DNA from: Anaerolineaceae bacterium
Lineage (GTDB): Bacteria > Chloroflexota > Anaerolineae > Anaerolineales > Anaerolineaceae
Length of the DNA stretch: 53,475 nt
Direction: 5' to 3'
Assembly (NCBI GenBank): GCA_028714615.1
Contig: JAQTMA010000009.1
Span: forward strand, 1-53,475
This document shows, piece after piece, positions 25,320 through 33,863 of this stretch. Both the position numbers and the translations under genes were made by a program. Numbering within the stretch: the first letter of the stretch is position 1; each line of letters begins with the position of its first letter. The notes beneath the pieces are model-generated. The model was not told where the DNA came from, searched no databases, and saw only the letters and a list, made by a program, of their open reading frames with translations.

Positions 25320-25816
25320 GGTTTTCCCTCGTATCTCTGTAGATCATTTCTAGCGATCACCAACTGGTCAAACCCTTTTTGGCCATCCCCCCTGGCGTCG
25401 CTTTGCGATATCGCACCGGTCGGGCAGACGCGGACGCACCAGGCATCTCCACCGCATTGATCGCATTTCAGCGCCACCGCTTTGCCTTTTTTCCCTCTGC
25501 CGGCCAGCCGGTGGATGCGGATTGCGTTGATTGCACAGGCTCGGGCGCATTTCCCACAAGCAGTACATAGCGATTCCTGGATCACTACAGCCCCATTCAA
25601 TTCCAGCCGGATCGCTCCTTTTTCTGGGCAAACCTCCAGGCATGGTTTCTGTGAACAGGGGAGGCAGGTAATGGGTAGGATAACCTCCCGATTGCGGTCA
25701 GCAAGGATGGTAATGCGTGAGCGTTCAGGCGCGACCATATTTTCATGGGCAAGCGAGCAATACAAGGTGCAAGCCATGCAGCCGGTGCATTTCATTGGGT
25801 CGATGACCAGAATCAT
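25316..25816 (-). CDS. Four-cluster ferredoxin (HycB/CooF-like) electron-transfer subunit
   Basis: 166 aa with 16 cluster cysteines in four groups: CTGCMACTLYC, CLPCSQKPCLEVC, CTACGKCARAC and CDQCGGDAWCVRVC. This predicts four 4Fe-4S cubanes in the arrangement of HycB/CooF/PhsB-type subunits. It lies directly upstream of AOR 1 and its stop overlaps that start; its own start overlaps the dihydropyrimidinase stop as ATGA. It probably shuttles electrons between the AOR enzymes and a partner such as ferredoxin or another redox complex. Soluble: no signal peptide and no membrane segment. Confidence 0.93.
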   Translation of the reverse strand: MILVIDPMKCTGCMACTLYCSLAHENMVAPERSRITILADRNREVILPITCLPCSQKPCLEVCPEKGAIRLELNGAVVIQESLCTACGKCARACAINAIRIHRLAGRGKKGKAVALKCDQCGGDAWCVRVCPTGAISQSDARGDGQKGFDQLVIARNDLQRYEGKP

Positions 25817-27186
25817 GACGGCAATTTCCTGATGAGATATTGCCCTCCACCCTGGCGTCCGGTGAATAAGCCATTCTCGACGATTACCTTGCCGCGCAGC
25901 ATGGTCGCGATTGGATAGCCCTGCAGCTCAAATCCCTCGTAAGGAGTGTAATCTACCTGTTCGTGTAGCATCGTGTGTGTGATCGTGAGCCGGCGGTTGG
26001 GATCGAAAAGCACGATATCTGCATCCGCGCCCGGAGTGAGCGTCCCTTTTCGCGGGTAGAGCCCAAAAATGCGGGCTGGGTTGGCGCAGCAGACCTCGAC
26101 CCAGCGCTCAAGGGAAAGCTTTCCACGGGTCACGCCGTATGTGTAAAGCAGTGCCAGTCGTGACTCGATCCCGGGCAACCCAGCGGGGATTTGCTCGTAC
26201 GAGGAGCGGCCGAGCGTTTTCTGTGTCTCAAAATTGAAAGGGCAATGATCTGTGCCTACCGTTTGCAATCCACCGGTAGCCAGCGCCTGCCATAAGGCAG
26301 CATTGTCTTCCCGGGTGCGCAGGGGAGGGGAGCAGACGTATTTTGCTCCTTCAAAATCCGGGCGGGAGAGTTCCTCGGCGGTTAGGAGGAGATACTGTGG
26401 ACAGGTTTCTCCGTAGGCATTCACACCCCTCTCTTGAGCTGCACGGATTGCTTCCGCGCCAAGTGCGGTGGAGGTATGGACTATGTAGACGGTTGCGCCG
26501 GTCACTTGCGCCAACGCCAAAGCTCGCTGGATGGCTTCGCCTTCGGCAATCGCAGGGCGTGAAAGGGCGTGGTATTTTGGTTGGGTATGCCTCTGTTGAC
26601 AGAAGCAGGCATTGATGTAATCGATGATTGCGTCATTCTCCGCATGCACCATAGTGATCCCGCCGGCTGCTTTCACGGCAGCCAGAACATGCAGCAGGGC
26701 GGAATCGCTCAGGCGGAAGCCTGCGTAGGTCAGGTAGGTTTTAAAGGAAATACAGCCCGATTTGCAGAGTGGAGCAATTTCTTCGAGGGTCTCAAGTGCG
26801 TCATTGGTGAGGGTCATATGCAAGCCAAAGTCGATGGCTGCCTGGCTTTGGGCTGCGGTACGCCGGGCAGTGAAGGCATGCGCCAATCGTTCTCCGGGTT
26901 GCGCCTCGACGAAATCGATCAGCGTGGTCGTCCCGCCAAAAGCCGCAGCCACGCTACCGCTGGCCCAATCATCGCTCGAGCGGGTTGCTCCAACCGGCAT
27001 TTCCAGGTGTACGTGAGGATCGACCGCGCCGGGTAATACCAGCAAGTTATCGGCAGCGATCGTCCGTTTGCCAGCCAGATTCGGACCGATAGCTGCGATC
27101 TTCTCGCCGGTGATAGCGAGGTCCGCCTCCAGGGGGATGCCGGAGTCGCTGATGAGGGTACCACCGCGGATGACCAGGTCAAACAT
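25813..27186 (-). CDS. hydA: Dihydropyrimidinase/hydantoinase
   Basis: 457 aa. It opens cyclic ureides (dihydrouracil, hydantoins or similar) to N-carbamoyl amino acids. The metal-site features of the family are complete: His58 and His60 in DPHVHLE, the lysine to be carboxylated at 149 in SFKTYLTYAG, His181 in MVHAEND, a later His in IVHTST, and the Asp in VGTDHCPF. The frame is open 123 codons upstream, but this is antisense-like extension into AOR 2; the true start is the ATG at 27186, overlapping the AOR 2 stop by 8 bp. Its place between two AOR genes is unusual and suggests that redox chemistry on the ring is coupled to ring opening. Confidence 0.93.
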   Translation of the reverse strand: MFDLVIRGGTLISDSGIPLEADLAITGEKIAAIGPNLAGKRTIAADNLLVLPGAVDPHVHLEMPVGATRSSDDWASGSVAAAFGGTTTLIDFVEAQPGERLAHAFTARRTAAQSQAAIDFGLHMTLTNDALETLEEIAPLCKSGCISFKTYLTYAGFRLSDSALLHVLAAVKAAGGITMVHAENDAIIDYINACFCQQRHTQPKYHALSRPAIAEGEAIQRALALAQVTGATVYIVHTSTALGAEAIRAAQERGVNAYGETCPQYLLLTAEELSRPDFEGAKYVCSPPLRTREDNAALWQALATGGLQTVGTDHCPFNFETQKTLGRSSYEQIPAGLPGIESRLALLYTYGVTRGKLSLERWVEVCCANPARIFGLYPRKGTLTPGADADIVLFDPNRRLTITHTMLHEQVDYTPYEGFELQGYPIATMLRGKVIVENGLFTGRQGGGQYLIRKLPS

Positions 27187-29080
27187 GTGAATTTGGGATG
27201 GCGCTGGCGCAATCCGCCAACCCCAGGCGCTGGAGGGTCGCCGGCGTGGGAGCGCCGGATTTCTCCCAGCCGCGTAAAGAATAATAGCGGTCAAGCATAG
27301 CCTGAAAGTCATAAATCCGGCCGGTATGCGCCGGTTTTTCAGAGCGATCCATCGCTTGAGTCTGTGGGTTGAAAGTATAGGTGTAGATTTCCAGGGATTC
27401 CTGGGTGAAGCGCTCAGGGAGTTGGTCCTCATCCCGCCCAAACCCATGCCGCACGTTATACATGCGTTCCAGGTTGACGATCCGCTCGCCGGCTTCGAGC
27501 AATTGTTCGCCGGTAAAATCGTAACCGAGGGCGCGCAAACCGGCAGCGATCTCATCCGGCATGACCACGTACGTCTCGGAGGTGCTGAACTTGCACAGCC
27601 CTAGCGAATCGGCGACGGCGCAGAAATGCTCACCATAAATAAGGATATCCGCCTTGTAGGTTTCATCAGCCACATCCATCAATTTTTCATGCATTTCGGC
27701 GGGGAAAAGCTCGATAGCCCTCTCCCAATTACCGGCCAGATCGATCGTCGGCAGTCCGTAAAGGTGATCTGCCCCCCGGTTGCCGGTGGCATGGCCCAGG
27801 CCAAATCCTTTGGAAATACGCGGTTCCTGGCGGGGCAGCTCCACCCCTTTTACCTGGATGGCAAAACGGGATGCGCCTGGACCTAACTTGCGGGCAGCGC
27901 GCAGGGTACCATCGGAAAGCAGGTCTCCGCAGCCTTCTCGATAAGCAATGGCTTTAATGAGGCCGAGAATGGATACCGGATCACCCCATTCTAGCGAGAA
28001 TTGAGCATCATGCAGCAGCCCCTTTTCGTGGCATTCCATAGCGAAAGCGATGGTTGCCCCAACCGAGATGGTATCCAGACCGTAGTCATTACACAATTCA
28101 TTGGCTTTAATGACCAATTCGGGGTCGGAATTCCAGACCAGCGGACCGAGGGCGTCGGCGGTTTCGTACTCGGGACCTTCGATTCTGGAAGCGTATGGGC
28201 CTGACTTAACTTCGGAAGTCCGGGCGCAGCGGATTGGACAGACCTCGCAGCCTTTGCGGTCGATCCAGTATTGGCTAAAACGGTGTGCGTCCAGATTGTT
28301 GATAAAAGGCGCCTGTCCGAGCTGATGGTTTTTCGCCGGGAGGTCGCCGACGACGTTTTTAAACTCCATCAGGAATAGCGTCGATTCGTTCATCAAGCCT
28401 TGTGAATTCTGGTGCTCGATCAGTAGCCTGGAGGTTTGTTTCACCAGCCGGGTGAATTCGGCCGGGGAGGCAGATAACTTTCCCGAGGCAATTACGTGGA
28501 TGGCTTTCAAGTTTTTACTGCCCATGACCGCGCCGCCGCCGGTACGCGCCGCCGCCCGGCCAAAGTCGTTGATAATCCCGGCCATGAATGATAGATGCTC
28601 GCCGGCAGGGCCAATAGAAGCCACCCGGCCGCCGCCAGAAGAACGTAAAATTTTCTCAACTTCGGATGTGGTTTTCCCCCACAGATCCTTAGCAGGAAGA
28701 ATTTCGATGTGCTCATTCGTGATTTTCAGAATTGCCGGTTCGGCGGCTTTGCCTGTGATGACGATTGCGTCGAAGCCGGCTTTGCGCAGTTCCGGGCCGA
28801 AATGTCCACCGGAATTGGCATATCCATACGCCCCTGTAGCCGGGGATTTAAAGGTCACATGGTAGCGTGAGGATGTCGGCCAGGGGGTTGCATTCAGGCT
28901 GCCCGTAGAAAAGATCAAGCAGTTTTCGGGATCGAACGGTTGGGTTTCAGGTCCCACCCGGTCGAAGAGGAGCCTGGCGGCATAGCCGCGCCCCCCCAAA
29001 AATTTTCCAAGCAATTCTTGGCTACTGGGCTGGTATTCTACTTCCCGTGATGTGAGGTTGACATAAGCGGTGATGGCCAT
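27179..29080 (-). CDS. AOR-family tungsten oxidoreductase 2
   Basis: 633 aa from the ATG at 29080 (a TTG at 29086 is in frame). It is paralogous to AOR 1 with the same motifs: GGRGYAARLLFDRV, NSGGHFGPELRKAGFDAIVI and GGGAVMGSKNLKAIHV. The 4Fe-4S ligands are Cys278, Cys281 and Cys285 in CEVCPIRC, with the last near Cys496 in DSLGLCKFS. It lacks any fused domain. It is the first enzyme gene after the XRE-cupin regulator and overlaps the dihydropyrimidinase. Two different AORs in one operon may act on different oxidation states or form a heteromeric complex through the shared ferredoxin. Confidence 0.93.
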   Translation of the reverse strand: MAITAYVNLTSREVEYQPSSQELLGKFLGGRGYAARLLFDRVGPETQPFDPENCLIFSTGSLNATPWPTSSRYHVTFKSPATGAYGYANSGGHFGPELRKAGFDAIVITGKAAEPAILKITNEHIEILPAKDLWGKTTSEVEKILRSSGGGRVASIGPAGEHLSFMAGIINDFGRAAARTGGGAVMGSKNLKAIHVIASGKLSASPAEFTRLVKQTSRLLIEHQNSQGLMNESTLFLMEFKNVVGDLPAKNHQLGQAPFINNLDAHRFSQYWIDRKGCEVCPIRCARTSEVKSGPYASRIEGPEYETADALGPLVWNSDPELVIKANELCNDYGLDTISVGATIAFAMECHEKGLLHDAQFSLEWGDPVSILGLIKAIAYREGCGDLLSDGTLRAARKLGPGASRFAIQVKGVELPRQEPRISKGFGLGHATGNRGADHLYGLPTIDLAGNWERAIELFPAEMHEKLMDVADETYKADILIYGEHFCAVADSLGLCKFSTSETYVVMPDEIAAGLRALGYDFTGEQLLEAGERIVNLERMYNVRHGFGRDEDQLPERFTQESLEIYTYTFNPQTQAMDRSEKPAHTGRIYDFQAMLDRYYSLRGWEKSGAPTPATLQRLGLADCASAIPNSHV

Positions 29081-29108
29081 CTGCAATCGATCTGGAATAC
29101 CTCCGCAC

Positions 29109-29645
29109 TTAAAAAACGGGTGGGGTGATTGTACAAAGCATGATCAACTCATCGGAGCCGGTGGATGAGAACCGGATGAGCTGAGAGCCTTCGTAATAAA
29201 TGCTATCGCCGGGGTGAAGTTGATAGGTGTTGCTGCTGATGGTGATTTCTAGCTCCCCTTGCAGCACAAACAGCATCTCCTCCGTGGCTTTGTAAAGCTG
29301 CTGAGCCTGGTGACTTTCACCGGATTTCAGGTGGATCAGGAAGCCTGCCATCTGGCGGGTCAGGTCATTGGTGAGCAGTTCATATTCCAGGTGGGGATCT
29401 GGAAAACTCAGTTTTTTGCGAGCATCGTGGCGCACCACCTGTTCCGGTTGGCTGCCTCCGTTCAAGAACGTAAACATGGGAACCTTGAGGGCGGTGGCGA
29501 TGCGCTGCAGGGAGGAGATGGATGGATCGGTCAACCCGTTTTCAATCTGGCTCAGAAAACCGGCAGTCAGCCCAGTAATCTCTCCCAGTTCGCGCAGGCT
29601 CAGGTCTTGTTCGGTGCGCCGATCCTTTATTTTTTGTCCAATCAT
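29109..29645 (-). CDS. XRE-family regulator with C-terminal cupin domain
   Basis: 178 aa. Residues about 1-60 form an HTH_XRE domain (IKDRRTEQDLSLRELGEITGLTAGFLSQIENG, then SISSLQRIATAL), and residues about 105-175 a cupin barrel (SGESHQAQQLYKATEEMLFVLQGELEI, then LHPGDSIYYEG). This architecture (PuuR/SutR-like) commonly senses small amines or acids of the pathway it controls. It is the first gene of the nine-gene minus-strand operon, has a CTGGAG ribosome site, and is preceded by a strong promoter with a 14-bp palindrome. It is divergent to the amidohydrolase at 29909, so it may control both directions. Confidence 0.92.
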   Translation of the reverse strand: MIGQKIKDRRTEQDLSLRELGEITGLTAGFLSQIENGLTDPSISSLQRIATALKVPMFTFLNGGSQPEQVVRHDARKKLSFPDPHLEYELLTNDLTRQMAGFLIHLKSGESHQAQQLYKATEEMLFVLQGELEITISSNTYQLHPGDSIYYEGSQLIRFSSTGSDELIMLCTITPPVF

Positions 29646-29682
29646 GAATTTGCTCCAGGGAAAAAAGAGCGTTCACCATACC

Positions 29683-29696
29683 GGAACTTCAGTACC
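29683..29696. promoter_or_regulatory. 14-bp imperfect palindrome at the XRE promoter start site
   Basis: GGAACTTCAGTACC is symmetric apart from one mismatched pair. It abuts the -10 box (29697-29702) on its downstream side, so it covers the expected start of transcription. It is a candidate autoregulatory operator for the XRE-cupin protein. Confidence 0.4.
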
Positions 29697-29724
29697 AGTA
29701 TATATCTCCTGAGCGGGTTGTCAA
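29697..29724 (-). promoter_or_regulatory. Sigma-70-type promoter of the AOR/dihydropyrimidinase operon
   Basis: On the minus strand a perfect -35 TTGACA (29724-29719) and a -10 TATACT (29702-29697) are 16 bp apart. The start would be near 29690, giving a 45-nt leader to the XRE gene. Confidence 0.7.
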
Positions 29725-29820
29725 GTGCTAATTACTTTTGTTAAGTATAGGTAAAAACGAATGATCATTAATGGACCCCGGTTGGTGACATTCATCATAT
29801 TTGATCTATGACATTCGACG

Positions 29821-29849
29821 TTGTAATTGCAAAATCGAAATGATACGAT
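29821..29849 (+). promoter_or_regulatory. Candidate promoter of the amidohydrolase/ECF operon
   Basis: TTGTAA (29821-29826) and TACGAT (29844-29849) with a 17-bp spacer, about 60 bp before the amidohydrolase ATG. Each box has one or two departures from consensus. The rest of the 263-bp divergent region (29646-29908) shows no gene. Confidence 0.35.
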
Positions 29850-29908
29850 GGAGCAGTCCCTTGCGCAAATGTTATGAGCAAATTCTCAATACGGTACACT
29901 GGAACAAT

Positions 29909-31270
29909 ATGCCTCTGCTGATCCGCAATTGCGCCTACCTCATCCGCAGCCCCGAGAAAGTCGAACAGGGATGTGACATATTGATTGAAGGCAGCCACAT
30001 CCAGGCAATCGGCCCAAACCTCCAACCGCCGGCCGGGACTGATGTGCTGGATGGCAGCCGCTGTGTGGCGATGCCAGGGCTGATTAATGCGCACACGCAC
30101 CTCTATCAAAACCTTATAAAAGGCATTGCCCCGGGTGTGCCGCTCGTACCTTGGTGCAATGAAGTCCTCTTCCCGACGGTCGGCGCGCTACGTACGGTGA
30201 TGAACTCCAAATACAACCGGACTGCTTACTTATGGTCAGCGATTGCTACAATCGAAATGGTCAAGGGAGGGATTACGTGCTGCGTCAATATGGACGTGAC
30301 CTCTCCGGCAGCCGTGCAGGCCTGGGAGGATATCGGTTTTCGGGGCGTCATGGCCTATACGTTATCCAACCGCTGGGTACCGGCTCAACTCCGCTCTGCT
30401 GAAATGAGCATGAAACAGAAGGCTCTGGAATTTGTCGATGCCTGCCACCATCCCGGCGGTTTGACCACGGTTTTCCTTGCGCCCTCCACGTTGTTCCTGT
30501 GCACCGATGAATTCTTGGGGTGGGCAGGTGAAGTAGCTCACCAGTTGGACCTGGGCATCCAGATGCACATTTCTGAAACGGCCGGCGAAGTAACCGACCA
30601 CGTGCAGGAAACCGGTCGGCGACCGGTGGAAACCCTGGATTATCTTGGTCTTCTGGATAGCCGGTTGAGCGCCGTGCATTGCTGCCATGTTAATGCGGTT
30701 GAGATCGAGTTACTGGCCAAATCCGGCACGAGCGTGGTGCATTGCCCAAAAAGCAATATGAAACTGGCAGACGGGATTGCACCGGTTACCGCGATGCGCG
30801 CAGCGCACATTCCGGTGAGTGTGGCAACGGATGGTTGCGCATCGAACGACCTGCTCGACATGTGGGAAGAAATGCGGACTGCGGTGCTGCTGGCCAGGGT
30901 CTCGCAAAACGACGCCGCTGCCTTGGGTCCCCGGGATGCCTTTGCGATGGCGACCACTGACGCTGCCCGAGCTGCCCGGGTTGATGCTGGCGAGCTGCAA
31001 CCCGGTAAACTCGCCGATGTAACGCTGGTAGAGATCAAGAGCCCATCTCTTCGACCGTTTCACGCTGAGGATGTGTTCAATATGCTGGTCTTCTGTGGGA
31101 AAGCCAGCGACGTGCGCGATGTGATCATCCATGGGAAGGTTATTCTGCGGGAGCGCCTGGTTGTTGGTGTTGATGAGCAAGACCTGCTGCAAGAAGCCGA
31201 AACCCTTGAAGTTCCTCTTTTCAGAATGCGCAAAGATCAATCATTCGCACCAGAGTTATCTGCAGGATGA
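29909..31270 (+). CDS. MtaD/TrzA-type amidohydrolase (deaminase)
   Basis: 453 aa. A metal-dependent deaminase or dechlorinase-type enzyme of the SAH/MTA/guanine deaminase group. Metal ligands are the HTH pair in INAHTHLYQNL, the His in QMHISETAGEV, the His in VHCCHVNAVE, and the Asp in ATDGCASNDLLDMWEE. The frame is open 36 codons upstream, but family homology begins at MPLLIRNCAYLI and an ATG is there. It leads the plus-strand region and is divergent from the XRE regulator. It is clearly different from the SsnA-like enzyme at 21680. It lies 10 bp before the ECF T gene, which links deamination with uptake through this transporter. Confidence 0.9.
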   Translation: MPLLIRNCAYLIRSPEKVEQGCDILIEGSHIQAIGPNLQPPAGTDVLDGSRCVAMPGLINAHTHLYQNLIKGIAPGVPLVPWCNEVLFPTVGALRTVMNSKYNRTAYLWSAIATIEMVKGGITCCVNMDVTSPAAVQAWEDIGFRGVMAYTLSNRWVPAQLRSAEMSMKQKALEFVDACHHPGGLTTVFLAPSTLFLCTDEFLGWAGEVAHQLDLGIQMHISETAGEVTDHVQETGRRPVETLDYLGLLDSRLSAVHCCHVNAVEIELLAKSGTSVVHCPKSNMKLADGIAPVTAMRAAHIPVSVATDGCASNDLLDMWEEMRTAVLLARVSQNDAAALGPRDAFAMATTDAARAARVDAGELQPGKLADVTLVEIKSPSLRPFHAEDVFNMLVFCGKASDVRDVIIHGKVILRERLVVGVDEQDLLQEAETLEVPLFRMRKDQSFAPELSAG

Positions 31271-31280
31271 GGAAAACTGA

Positions 31281-32084
31281 ATGGGTTCTTTAGTCGCTTA
31301 TTATCCAGGAACGTCGTTGATCCACTGCCTCGACCCGCGTGTGAAGATCATTTTCATGCTCATCGTCAGCACTTCGATCTTCACCGTTCAAAAGATCTAT
31401 ATTGCTGCGATCATTCTGGTGATCATGTTCTGCTTGTGGCTCCTGGCCCGGCTGCCAGGCCAGGTATTATGGGGGCTGGTGAAGACGTTGTTGCCCATCA
31501 TCGGATTCTTATTCATTGTCCAGGCCATCTTCTATCCCGGCAGCACGCCTCTGATCAGGCCGTTGATCCCCATCGGCCGCGGCTTCGGCGAGATCACCCT
31601 TGAGGGCATCTTATTCGCCCTGCTGCTCGCTCTACGCCTGGTCGCCATGATCATCATGCTGCCGCTAGTCAGCTTCACCACCCCCGTGCAGAACTTCGCC
31701 CTGGGTCTGGTCAAAATGGGTTTGCCTTATCGACTGGCCTTCACCACCACCACAGCCCTGAACATGGTACCCATCTTACAGGCAGAAACCGAGGTGATCG
31801 TTGATGCCCAGCGGTTGAGAGCCATGCAATCTTTTGAAAAAGGCGGGCTGGCTGATAAGCTCCGCACCTATCCGGCGCTGGTGACGCCCCTGGTTATCGG
31901 CTCCATGCGCCGGGCGCAGTTGATGGCTGTGGCTATGGACTCTCGGGCTTTTGGCGCCAGTAAATCACGCACCTATCTGGAGGATATCCGGATGCACGGG
32001 CGTGATTGGGTCTTCCTGGCTTTCTCGGTGCTATTCGTTATCGCCGTCTCCCTGGCGTCCTCCTTGTTGCATATCCTCATCTGA
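31281..32084 (+). CDS. ecfT: ECF transporter transmembrane T component, module 1
   Basis: 267 aa integral membrane scaffold of an energy-coupling factor importer. Five to six hydrophobic segments are visible. The coupling helices carry the T-component motifs (VIVDAQRLRAM and MAVAMDSRAFGASKSR, the latter matching A-x-x-x-RGF/Y). Ribosome site GAGGAAAA precedes the ATG. It precedes a fused double ATPase. Its paralogue in module 2 is at 44967. Confidence 0.93.
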   Translation: MGSLVAYYPGTSLIHCLDPRVKIIFMLIVSTSIFTVQKIYIAAIILVIMFCLWLLARLPGQVLWGLVKTLLPIIGFLFIVQAIFYPGSTPLIRPLIPIGRGFGEITLEGILFALLLALRLVAMIIMLPLVSFTTPVQNFALGLVKMGLPYRLAFTTTTALNMVPILQAETEVIVDAQRLRAMQSFEKGGLADKLRTYPALVTPLVIGSMRRAQLMAVAMDSRAFGASKSRTYLEDIRMHGRDWVFLAFSVLFVIAVSLASSLLHILI

Positions 32085-32093
32085 AAGCACATC

Positions 32094-33842
32094 ATGCCAG
32101 ACCCATTGGTCCAGTTCAAAGACGTGTCCTATCGCTATCCACGCAGCGAGCGCTGGGTGGTGACGCACTTGGAACTTTCCATCCATCGCGGTGAGTTTGT
32201 CGCCTTGATGGGAGAGAACGGCGCCGGAAAGAGCACGGTTTGCCAGATGGTCAACGGGATCATCCCCAACAGTATCGGAGGCAGGCTGCGAGGTCAGATC
32301 CTGATCCACGGCATGGATACGACCGAGGCGGGAATTTCCAAGCTGGCCATGCTGGTTGGGATTGTGTTGGAGGATCCGGAAACGCAATTGTTCACCACCT
32401 CGGTGGTGAGCGAGGTCGCGTTCGGTCCGGAAAACTTGAGCCTGCCGGTTAAAGAGATCCAGGAACGGGTGAAATGGGCTTTGGATGTGGTTCGCCTGAC
32501 GGGTTACGAAGACCGGCTCCCTTCGGCGCTTTCAGGAGGTCAGAAACAGCGCCTGGCGATCGCCGCTAACATCGCTATGCGTCCCGATATCCTGGTGCTC
32601 GATGAGGCAACCTCCCAGTTAGATCCGGTAGGGGTTGAAGAAGTGCTGGCGGTTGTGCGGGATCTCAATCAAAAATATGGAATGACGATCCTCATGGCAA
32701 CGGATGCCTCTGAAATGATCGCCCGTTGGATGGATCGCGTGGTCGTCCTGGACCAGGGACGGCTAGCTGCTGACGGGACTCCCCGGGCAATATTTGCGAA
32801 TGCAAAGTTGTTCAGCCGGTTGATGATCCGCGCCCCGCAGGTTTCACTGCTGGCTAACCAACTGTTGGCTGCAGGTCACCCCCTGCCGGTGTTTCCGATC
32901 ACGGTTGAAGAGGCGAAAGACGACATGATTTCGATGTTGGCGGATGTACCCCTGGCTGCCATGGTAGAGACGCCTCAGAAAAAGGCTCCAATCCCAAGCG
33001 GAGGTGCGATTATCCATGTCGATCACCTGGAATATACCTACCCGTTGTTGGACGTGCGCGCTGTCAAAGACGTCAGCTTTGACATTCGAAAAGGTGAATT
33101 TGTCGCCCTGATCGGACAAAACGGGTCTGGAAAAACCACCATATTGAAAAACCTTCTGGGGTTGCTGCGGCCGACGAAAGGCAAAGTCCTGGTTGCGGGG
33201 ATGGACACGAAAACTACCCCGGTCGGAGAAATGGCGCGGCACGTTGGTTTTGTGCTGCAAAATCCTGACCAACAACTATTTGCGGATACAGTCGAGGAGG
33301 AAGTAGCCTACGGACCCAAGAATTTGAGGCTGGATAAAGCCACCATCGAGGCGCGGGTGAGTATGGCCTTGCATCTGGTCGATCTGGAAGAGAAGCGTAA
33401 AGAATTTCCCCCAGCGCTGTCCAAGGGCGATCGGGCTAAGGTGGTCATCGCCAGCGCCCTGGCGCTTGATCCCGAAATTATCATTCTGGATGAACCGACC
33501 ACCGGGCAGGATTACAAAGGCTGCCATCAGATCATGCAAATTGCCCAATCTTTGCACGAGCAAGGTCGCACGGTTGTGTTTGTCACCCATTACATGGCGC
33601 TCGTAGCAGAATATGCCGCAAGGGTCATCGTGTTGAAGGATGGCAAAGTGCTGCTGGATGGGGCTACGGAAGGAGTATTTGCCAGGCCGGAAATCGTGCG
33701 GGAAGCCTGTATTATCCCGCCGCAAATCGCTCAATTGGGCCAGACCCTGCCTGCCAGACTCGGCCTACCCTGCAGCCCTTTATCCGTCCAGGCCATGACG
33801 ATGGCGGTCTTGCAGAAATTTGACCACGAGAATCTCAACTAA
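32094..33842 (+). CDS. ECF transporter fused double ATPase (A1-A2), module 1
   Basis: 582 aa holding two ABC ATPase domains. Domain 1: Walker A GENGAGKST at residues 40-48, signature LSGGQKQR, Walker B ILVLDEATSQLD. Domain 2: Walker A GQNGSGKTT near residue 343, signature altered to LSKGDRAK, Walker B IIILDEPTTGQD. The same kind of altered signature (LSLGD) is found in the second ATPase of module 2 (44116), showing that the two modules are paralogous and that here A1 and A2 have been fused. It energises the T component just upstream. Confidence 0.93.
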   Translation: MPDPLVQFKDVSYRYPRSERWVVTHLELSIHRGEFVALMGENGAGKSTVCQMVNGIIPNSIGGRLRGQILIHGMDTTEAGISKLAMLVGIVLEDPETQLFTTSVVSEVAFGPENLSLPVKEIQERVKWALDVVRLTGYEDRLPSALSGGQKQRLAIAANIAMRPDILVLDEATSQLDPVGVEEVLAVVRDLNQKYGMTILMATDASEMIARWMDRVVVLDQGRLAADGTPRAIFANAKLFSRLMIRAPQVSLLANQLLAAGHPLPVFPITVEEAKDDMISMLADVPLAAMVETPQKKAPIPSGGAIIHVDHLEYTYPLLDVRAVKDVSFDIRKGEFVALIGQNGSGKTTILKNLLGLLRPTKGKVLVAGMDTKTTPVGEMARHVGFVLQNPDQQLFADTVEEEVAYGPKNLRLDKATIEARVSMALHLVDLEEKRKEFPPALSKGDRAKVVIASALALDPEIIILDEPTTGQDYKGCHQIMQIAQSLHEQGRTVVFVTHYMALVAEYAARVIVLKDGKVLLDGATEGVFARPEIVREACIIPPQIAQLGQTLPARLGLPCSPLSVQAMTMAVLQKFDHENLN

Positions 33843-33863
33843 CTTACGCGAGAGGAAGCGAAC

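Noticed and set aside
27187..27555. N-terminal extension of the dihydropyrimidinase
   Set aside because: The extra 123 codons lie inside AOR 2 on the same strand in another frame and show no family homology; the ATG at 27186 is where homology begins.
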